NCBI GenBank assembly: GCA_034429275.1 | Contig: DAOUFU010000258.1 | Span: 1 to 12,796, forward strand | Length of the DNA: 12,796 bases | From: DAOUFU01 sp034429275 | Lineage (GTDB): Bacteria > Chloroflexota > Anaerolineae > Aggregatilineales > Aggregatilineaceae | Direction of reading: 5' to 3' | In this document: one piece after another, positions 7,889 to 12,796 of the stretch | How the letters are laid out: every line of letters starts with the position of its first letter | Numbering within the stretch: the first letter of the stretch is position 1 | Translations under genes and position numbers: made by a program | The notes under the pieces: generated by a model | Seen by the model: only the letters and a program-made list of their open reading frames with translations | Databases searched by the model: none | What the model was told of the DNA's origin: nothing

Positions 7889-7986
7889 CTTCTCTACTCC
7901 GGGTATTCGGACTCCGGGAAATCGGCCAGGCTGCTGTCAATCATATCGATTTTTCCGTTACGCGCTTCGTTTCCCCGATCTTTGAG

Positions 7987-8232
7987 GGGCGTATTCCATT
8001 TTCGGGGCATGAGATTGGGGGGGTTGCCCGGCCTCACCCCCGCGCGGCCAAAACCGGGCCGCTCCGCCCCCTCTCCGAAAATTTTCGGAGAGGGGGCAGA
8101 CCAAGCGCCTCCCATGAGGCGCGCAGGTCGGGGGTGAGGCCAGCCATTCGCCCACCCCTATCCGCTCACCTTGTCAAAATGCGCGTCGGGGGCGAAGCCC
8201 TCGCAATTTCGCCCTCCATTTGGAATGCACCC
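7987..8232 (+). mobile_element. Family A miniature inverted-repeat element with 9-bp target duplication and nested family B copy
   Basis: The ends are GGGCGTATTCCA (7987-7998) and TGGAATGCACCC (8221-8232), imperfect inverted repeats matching 10 of 12. Immediately outside them is an exact 9-bp direct repeat, ATCTTTGAG, at 7978-7986 and 8233-8241, the signature of transposition. The outer parts align with the short copy at 2852-2980; the difference is an inner block of about 117 bp holding a complete family B element (8030-8141). A CACCCC string occurs at both edges of that block (8035-8040, 8153-8158) and once in the short copy. The hairpin near the right end is kept (8188-8196 with 8208-8216). 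No transposase gene is inside. This element fills most of the gap between the GT87-like gene and glgA. Confidence 0.82.
8030..8141 (+). repeat. Complete family B hairpin element (112 bp)
   Basis: Perfect 12-bp terminal inverted repeats, GGCCTCACCCCC (8030-8041) and GGGGGTGAGGCC (8130-8141), enclose three hairpins. The first is GCGGCC (8044-8049) with GGCCGC (8057-8062). The second is a perfect 32-bp palindrome at 8066-8097, centred on AAAATTTT. The third is GCGCCT (8105-8110) with AGGCGC (8117-8122). Partial copies in the same orientation lie at both window ends. The copy at 12707 is not inside a family A element, so family B spreads or is maintained independently. It resembles REP/BIME-type or MITE-type intergenic repeats; no known family was recognised. 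Confidence 0.85.
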
Positions 8233-8243
8233 ATCTTTGAGGG

Positions 8244-8271
8244 TTGTTTGCTGGCCCATGCCGGGTATACT
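8244..8271 (+). promoter_or_regulatory. Candidate promoter for glgA
   Basis: TTGTTT (8244-8249) and TATACT (8266-8271) are 16 bases apart, with the -35 box starting 12 bases beyond the right end of the family A element and 3 bases past its target duplication. Transcription would start near 8278, giving a leader of about 32 bases. Confidence 0.55.
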
Positions 8272-8309
8272 CAGATCAATACCTGGCCACACAAGGAGCC
8301 ATCCCAATC

Positions 8310-9821
8310 ATGCGCATCCTCTTTATCTCGGCGGAAATGGACCCCTTCGCCAAAGCGGGCGGCCTGGGCGATGTCGTCAGCGGGCTGCCCCGCGCACTAC
8401 GCGCCAAAGGCATCGATGCGCGCGTGCTGATGCCGCTCTACGGACCCATCAAGCGCAAATTCGGCGCGCGGCTGCGCTACCTGTTCAGCTTCCCGTTCAG
8501 CCGCCGCAATGGCACCGCCCAGGTGCACATCCACACCACCGATCACAACGGCGTCCCGGTCTATTTCCTCGAAGCGTGGCCTCATTTTGGCGATGGCGAT
8601 TATATCTATACCGACATCAACTGGGACCGCGAGCGGTTCATCTTCTTCAGCCAGGCCGCGATGGGCGTCGCCTGGGAGCTGGGTCTGGGGCGCGCCGATA
8701 GCGAGCCGTTCTTCCCCGACCTGCTGCACGTCCACGACTGGCACACCGCCCTGATCCCCTTCCTGCTGCACGAATCGCGCTTCGCGCCGGGCTGGTCCCA
8801 GGTCGCCAGCGTGCTGACTATTCACAACATGGCCTACCAGGGCTGGGAAGCAGGCGGCTACCTGTGGGATGCCGGGGTGCCGGGCCGCCATCACCCAGAC
8901 CTGGTCTACCAGGACAAAACCGATAACCTGCTCGGCATCGGCATCGCCTATGCCCACCAGATCAACACGGTCAGCCCGCGCCACGCGGTCGAACTGCACT
9001 ATGAACGCTTCGGAGAAGGGCTGCAAGGGCTGATCTGGGTGCGCGATGCCGATTTCCAGGGCATCCTCAATGGCCTGGACCCCGATGCCTTCAATCCCGC
9101 CACCGATCCGGCCCTGCCCTTCCCCTACAGCATCGAAAACTTCCGCACCGAGCGCCCCAAGAACAAGCTGGCACTCCAGCGAGAATTTGGCCTCGAACAG
9201 GATGCCAACCGCCCGCTGGTGGGCCTGGTCAGCCGCCTGGTCGAGCAGAAAGGGCTGGATTTCACCACGCCGGGGCTGCGCCGCCTGCTGACCGAGACGG
9301 ATACCCAGCTCATCGTGCTGGGCACAGGCCGCGCCGATATCGAAGACAGCCTTCGCGCGCTCGAATGGGACTTCGGCTGGAAGGCGCGCGTCTTCATCGG
9401 CTACCGCCCCGATATCGCTCAGCGCATCTATGCCGGGGCGGACCTGATGCTGGTGCCCAGCCGCTACGAGCCGTGCGGCCTCACCCAGATGATCGCTCAG
9501 CGCTATGGTTCGCTGCCCGTCGTGCGCGAGACCGGCGGCCTGGCCGATACCGTCGTCAACTACGACGGCGGCCCTGCCGATGTCGGCACCGGTTTTGTCT
9601 TCCTGTTCGAGGAACCGGACGCGGTGCGGCTCACGCTGCGCTGGGCCATCGATACCTACCGCCACAACCGCCCCGCCTTCGAGCGGATGCAGGAACGCGC
9701 AATGGCCGTCGATTTCAGTTGGGATCGCCCGGTGACTCAGTACCTGGCCATGTATGAGCGCGCGCTGAACAAAGCGCGCCAGCAGCACATCGGCCTGGAC
9801 GCCATCGCGCCCAGGCGGTGA
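8310..9821 (+). CDS. glgA: Glycogen synthase (GT5 family)
   Basis: A 503-residue cytosolic GT-B glycosyltransferase that adds glucose from ADP- or UDP-glucose to the non-reducing end of alpha-1,4-glucan (EC 2.4.1.21). The N-terminal KAGGLGDVV (15-23) is the donor-phosphate-binding motif of bacterial and plant starch/glycogen synthases. Other family marks are HDWHT (142-146), TIHNMAYQG, NGLDPDAFNP, the domain-linking LVSRLVEQKGLD, and SRYEPCGLTQ with the conserved catalytic-site Glu at 387, followed by RETGGLADTV. Length is normal for the family (about 475-530). The ATG at 8310 follows AAGGAG (8293-8298) and gives the canonical MRILFISAEM start; extending upstream would run into the promoter. 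It pairs functionally with the GH57 branching enzyme at 3086. Only 22 bases separate its stop from the convergent gene. ADP- versus UDP-glucose preference cannot be decided, and no glgC is in view. Confidence 0.96.
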   Translation: MRILFISAEMDPFAKAGGLGDVVSGLPRALRAKGIDARVLMPLYGPIKRKFGARLRYLFSFPFSRRNGTAQVHIHTTDHNGVPVYFLEAWPHFGDGDYIYTDINWDRERFIFFSQAAMGVAWELGLGRADSEPFFPDLLHVHDWHTALIPFLLHESRFAPGWSQVASVLTIHNMAYQGWEAGGYLWDAGVPGRHHPDLVYQDKTDNLLGIGIAYAHQINTVSPRHAVELHYERFGEGLQGLIWVRDADFQGILNGLDPDAFNPATDPALPFPYSIENFRTERPKNKLALQREFGLEQDANRPLVGLVSRLVEQKGLDFTTPGLRRLLTETDTQLIVLGTGRADIEDSLRALEWDFGWKARVFIGYRPDIAQRIYAGADLMLVPSRYEPCGLTQMIAQRYGSLPVVRETGGLADTVVNYDGGPADVGTGFVFLFEEPDAVRLTLRWAIDTYRHNRPAFERMQERAMAVDFSWDRPVTQYLAMYERALNKARQQHIGLDAIAPRR

Positions 9822-9843
9822 CGGCTGCCCTGGCAACCACGAC

Positions 9844-12534
9844 TCACTCGCCGCCCACCGTCACCAGGCCCAGGTGAATCAGCCCGGCGGAGGCGCGGCG
9901 GTCGTGCGCAAAAGTGATCGCCAGCCGCGCACCGCTCTCCGGCTCGAACCAGCCCACGTTCACCGCGTATTCGCCGGGCGGCACTTCCGCGCCCAACGGC
10001 AGCCACACGTCCGAGGTCCACGCCGCGCCCCTCAACCAGCGATCGGTCGTCACCAGCGGGAACGCGTCCACCTGCGCCACCGGGACATCGGTCTCCGGGT
10101 CGGCCAGGTGCACAAACAGCGCGTAACTCGCGGGCAGCGCATTCGCCGCCACCCAGAACAGGCGCAGCTTCACACCGCGCGGCGACTCCTGCACCTCCAG
10201 CGTGTACCCGCGCAGCGCCACCCCGTGATCCAGCATCGCCAGCGAGACCACCGGCGCAGGATCGAGCGTGCGCACCTCCGGCGCACCGACGGCCACGCTC
10301 AGGCAGGCGGGATCGTCGAGCGGGGCGGCTTCGCCCGATGGGCGCTCCATCAGAAAGCGATAGGGATCGCAGCCATCCAGCCCGACAAAGCTCACCGTGT
10401 GATAGCCCGGCTCCGGCCACAGGGTCAGCGTCACCGGCGTAGAATGGGGCGCAGCTTCCACCCACTGCGCCGCCACCAACCGGTTATCCATCCACGCAAC
10501 CAACCGGCGCGGCAGACCCAGCGCCGCCGCGTCAAACGTCACTTCGAGCGCCTGGTCGCCCGGTGTATAGATGTACCACGCCGCCCATTCGCCCATGACG
10601 TGCCCATCGAAACCGGCCACCCGCACCGGCTCCGACCATTCGCGGCTGGCCGTCCACACCACCCGGTCGGCATCATCCGGCAGGTCGCCCGGCGGCACGG
10701 CGAACACCGCGATCGTCTCGTCCTCGTGCACCGGCGGGCCGAGCAGGTCGCGCGCATGGCTCAGCCCCGCCGCCGAGACAAACCCCTTGTGCACGATCAC
10801 GCGGTCCGCCCCGGCCTCGCTCAGCAACCAGCGCGCCATCTCCGGGGCGATCGGCGGCAGCAGCGACGACTCGTCGCTGTCGCCCAGCACCGCCCGCTCC
10901 AGCAAGCCGAGCAGGGCCGGGTTCTGCGGCGTGCGACGCAGCGCGTGCCCGGCGATCAGCGCGTGGCCGTGATGCATCTGCTGGAGCATTGCCAGCTTGG
11001 CGATCAGGTTGTTGTCGACCGGCAGATCGAGCACGGCGCGCACATCCGACTCGCGCGCGAGTGAATCGAAATAGGGCGAGAGCGCGGCGCTTTCGGTGGG
11101 GAACGGCGCGAAGGTCTGGTATTCGAGCAGGACCAGCGCCCCCAGCACGCCGATCATCCCCGCCGTGATTCCGCGCGGCGCAGCGGCACGCCCCGCACCG
11201 GCCCGCCGTGTGCGGGCGCTCACCCACGCGGTGACCTGTGACGCGCCCACGCTGACCAATGCGCTGATCGCCAGCCCGGTCAGCAGGTTGAAGCGGCCCG
11301 GCGTGCGCGTTGCAGAGAGTACCGGCAGGTCCTCGAACAACGCCCAGGGCAGCGCGACATGAGACTGTACGTCCTCCACCTCGAAGCTCACCAGTTCGCC
11401 GCGCCACTTGAGCAGCGGCCCCAACGCCACCACCAGCGCCACCAGCGCCACCACGCCCCAGACTCGCATCTCTGCCCGCCGCAGCGCGATCAATGCCAGC
11501 ACCAGCGCGATCACCCCGATGTAGCCGCTGCCCTCGGCGGAATTGGTCCCCAGCACGTCGCGCACATATCCCGGCACCAGTCCCCGGTCGCCCAGCCAGC
11601 CAAACGGTGACGGGCTGACCGCTGCCAGCGCGTCCGCGCTATAGGCAATGCGCCCGGATTCGCTCACTGCCTCAAGCTCGTTGCGCCCCTCAACCGTCAG
11701 CAGCGGCACATAGAACGGCACGATCAGCAGCATTCCGCCGACGACCATCGCCCCGGCGCGCATCCACACCTGGTCGCGCAGCGGCAGCGCTCGCCCGGCA
11801 GCGTCGCGCCCCACCAGCCGCAGCCGCCCGCTCAGCAGGTCCACCAGCCCGGTGATCAGCACCAGCGGCATCAGCAGCACGACCACCTGGGAAGCATAAG
11901 CCAGCACCGTCAGCGCGAACCACAGCGCGCCCCCCCCCACCGCCCGCCAGCCCGCGCCCTGGCGCAGCACACCCCACCAGCACACCGCGAATAACGGCAG
12001 CGGCCACAGGGTCAGGATGCCCAGGTGCCCCACACTGAGATGCCCCTGCATGGCCGGGTAAGCCAGGAAGACCAGCCCGCCCAGCAGCGCGCCGATGGAT
12101 ACCGCTTCGCCCGGCGCTCCGGCCAGCCGCCGCCCCAGGATGTACGCCGCGCAGCCGTTGAGGACCAGCGTGATCAGCAGCACCAGGTTGAACGCCGTCA
12201 CCGGGCTGACGACCATCGCCACCACCGCGCCCGGTAGATATTGCAGCGGGTGCGACCACTGGAGCCAGCTTGTGAAGCCCTCCGGGTAGACCAGCAGCGA
12301 CTGCTCGAACGGGAAGCTGCCCGCCAGCAGCGATTCGCGCGCCCACCAGATATGCCGCACCACCTCAGCCGAATCCGAGACGCCCAGCCCGGCCAGGTGC
12401 GTGCTCAGCCGGGGCAGCAGCGGCCACGTCACCACCACCGCCGCCAGCGCATACACTGCCACCGGCAGCCCGATCCCGATGATCCATGCCCGCCCTCGCT
12501 CCAAAACCTTCACCCGTCGGAGCACAGCCTCCAT
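9844..12534 (-). CDS. Large membrane protein, probable GT-C-fold glycosyltransferase with C-terminal beta domain
   Basis: An 896-residue protein. Residues 1 to about 470 hold roughly ten to twelve hydrophobic helices. After helix 1 a long loop carries SDSAEVVRHIWWARESLLAG (53-72) with D54 and E57 in the position of the GT-C acidic motif. YPEGFTSWLQWSHPLQYLPG follows, a pattern common in YfhO-like and related membrane glycosyltransferases. From about 475 it is soluble and presumably extracytoplasmic, starting with a VLDLPVD strand. The last 140 residues (LRLFWVAANALPASYALFVH and PPGEYAVNVGWFEPESGARL) form a beta-rich domain often found at the end of large Chloroflexota membrane proteins. The likely role is sugar transfer from a polyprenyl carrier or handling of surface glycans, by inference only. 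The ATG has GAGGGGAT just upstream (12538-12545). The gene is tail to tail with glgA. Membrane topology is clear; enzymatic function is uncertain. Confidence 0.75.
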   Translation of the reverse strand: MEAVLRRVKVLERGRAWIIGIGLPVAVYALAAVVVTWPLLPRLSTHLAGLGVSDSAEVVRHIWWARESLLAGSFPFEQSLLVYPEGFTSWLQWSHPLQYLPGAVVAMVVSPVTAFNLVLLITLVLNGCAAYILGRRLAGAPGEAVSIGALLGGLVFLAYPAMQGHLSVGHLGILTLWPLPLFAVCWWGVLRQGAGWRAVGGGALWFALTVLAYASQVVVLLMPLVLITGLVDLLSGRLRLVGRDAAGRALPLRDQVWMRAGAMVVGGMLLIVPFYVPLLTVEGRNELEAVSESGRIAYSADALAAVSPSPFGWLGDRGLVPGYVRDVLGTNSAEGSGYIGVIALVLALIALRRAEMRVWGVVALVALVVALGPLLKWRGELVSFEVEDVQSHVALPWALFEDLPVLSATRTPGRFNLLTGLAISALVSVGASQVTAWVSARTRRAGAGRAAAPRGITAGMIGVLGALVLLEYQTFAPFPTESAALSPYFDSLARESDVRAVLDLPVDNNLIAKLAMLQQMHHGHALIAGHALRRTPQNPALLGLLERAVLGDSDESSLLPPIAPEMARWLLSEAGADRVIVHKGFVSAAGLSHARDLLGPPVHEDETIAVFAVPPGDLPDDADRVVWTASREWSEPVRVAGFDGHVMGEWAAWYIYTPGDQALEVTFDAAALGLPRRLVAWMDNRLVAAQWVEAAPHSTPVTLTLWPEPGYHTVSFVGLDGCDPYRFLMERPSGEAAPLDDPACLSVAVGAPEVRTLDPAPVVSLAMLDHGVALRGYTLEVQESPRGVKLRLFWVAANALPASYALFVHLADPETDVPVAQVDAFPLVTTDRWLRGAAWTSDVWLPLGAEVPPGEYAVNVGWFEPESGARLAITFAHDRRASAGLIHLGLVTVGGE

Positions 12535-12595
12535 GCCATCCCCTCGCGGTATGGCGCGCGGCCCGGCGCGCCCAATCGCCTCATTCTGCCGCGCC

Positions 12596-12625
12596 AGTAT
12601 ACCCCTCGCAAAGCAAACGCATCAA
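12596..12625 (-). promoter_or_regulatory. Candidate promoter for the 896-residue membrane protein
   Basis: Reading the minus strand, TTGATG (12625-12620) and TATACT (12601-12596) are separated by 18 bases. Transcription would start near 12589, about 55 bases before the ATG. The rest of the stretch between the gene and the repeat at 12707 shows no further feature. Confidence 0.5.
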
Positions 12626-12706
12626 AAGGACTATTTCCGTTGACGCGCATCGCCTGCCCCTGACGCACGGCGGCCATGTGATCGGATATGCGGGCGGCGG
12701 ATGACT

Positions 12707-12796
12707 GGCCTCACCCCCGCGCGGCCAAAAACGGGCCGCTCCGCCCCCTCTCCGGTCTATACAAATTTTCGGAGAGGGGGCAGACCAGGCGACTCG
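12707..12796 (+). repeat. Family B hairpin element, left part (cut by window end)
   Basis: The element starts with the terminal repeat GGCCTCACCCCC (12707-12718). The first hairpin follows (GCGGCC 12721-12726, GGCCGC 12734-12739), then the large central stem: GCCCCCTCTCCG (12743-12754) with CGGAGAGGGGGC (12770-12781). The central loop here is 15 bases (GTCTATACAAATTTT) instead of AAAATTTT, an interruption of the palindrome that leaves the stem intact. The start of the third hairpin is cut by the window end. It lies outside any family A element. Confidence 0.8.

Noticed and set aside
7935..7946. Exact TTGACA on the minus strand upstream of the GT87-like gene, as a promoter
   Set aside because: No -10-like box lies 15-19 bases downstream of it, and the adjacent TATGAT has no matching -35 box, so no promoter is called.
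2689..8241. CRISPR array or tRNA/rRNA genes among the repeats
   Set aside because: There is no regular repeat-spacer pattern. The repeats are a single tandem pair and dispersed hairpin elements, and no cloverleaf with a T-loop or rRNA-like sequence was seen.
8244..8309. Extended N-terminus for glgA from an upstream TTG
   Set aside because: It would overlap the promoter boxes. The MRILFISAEM start at 8310 matches the family and has its own AAGGAG.
8397..9836. A 479-codon open frame on the minus strand over glgA
   Set aside because: The opposite strand encodes a textbook glycogen synthase. The antisense translation shows no domain and no ribosome binding site.
9822..9843. Bidirectional terminator between glgA and the convergent membrane-protein gene
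   Set aside because: The 22-base gap holds no convincing stem-loop or T-run.

Overview
This GC-rich bacterial window carries six long protein genes on both strands and several short, repeated, hairpin-forming elements between them. Protein style suggests a Chloroflexota bacterium, perhaps Anaerolineae: a GH57-type branching enzyme paired with GlgA, large GT-C-like membrane proteins with a C-terminal beta-rich domain, and hairpin repeats in the gaps. No rRNA, tRNA or other taxonomic marker is present, so this assignment is an inference.

Layout, left to right. (1) Right half of a hairpin-rich repeat (family B), a promoter, and a HerA/VirD4-like P-loop ATPase with a coiled-coil C-terminus. (2) A gap with a 35-bp tandem duplication of the ATPase gene's 3' end, a strong stem-loop, one copy of a second small inverted-repeat element (family A), and a promoter. 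(3) A GH57 alpha-glucan branching enzyme. (4) A shared stem-loop, then a convergent MgtC/SapB-family membrane protein. (5) A divergent AEC-family permease, whose 3' end overlaps a convergent GT87 (DUF2029)-like membrane glycosyltransferase by 35 bp. (6) A 421-bp gap with a family A element that has an exact 9-bp flanking duplication and contains a complete family B element. (7) A promoter and glycogen synthase (glgA). (8) A convergent 896-residue membrane protein, probably GT-C-like, with its own promoter. (9) The left half of another family B element, cut by the window end.

The clearest functional theme is storage-glucan synthesis: GlgA elongates alpha-1,4-glucan from a nucleotide-glucose donor and the GH57 enzyme adds alpha-1,6 branches. 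No ADP-glucose pyrophosphorylase is present. The two polyprenyl-sugar-type membrane proteins suggest envelope or exopolysaccharide glycosylation nearby. The MgtC protein, the permease and the ATPase have no evident link to this pathway.

I do not see a new defence, secretion or biosynthetic system. The most unusual content is intergenic: two non-coding element families, one nested in the other, with terminal inverted repeats, a visible target duplication and a compensatory base change in a hairpin. A family A copy lies just upstream of the promoter of each glucan gene.
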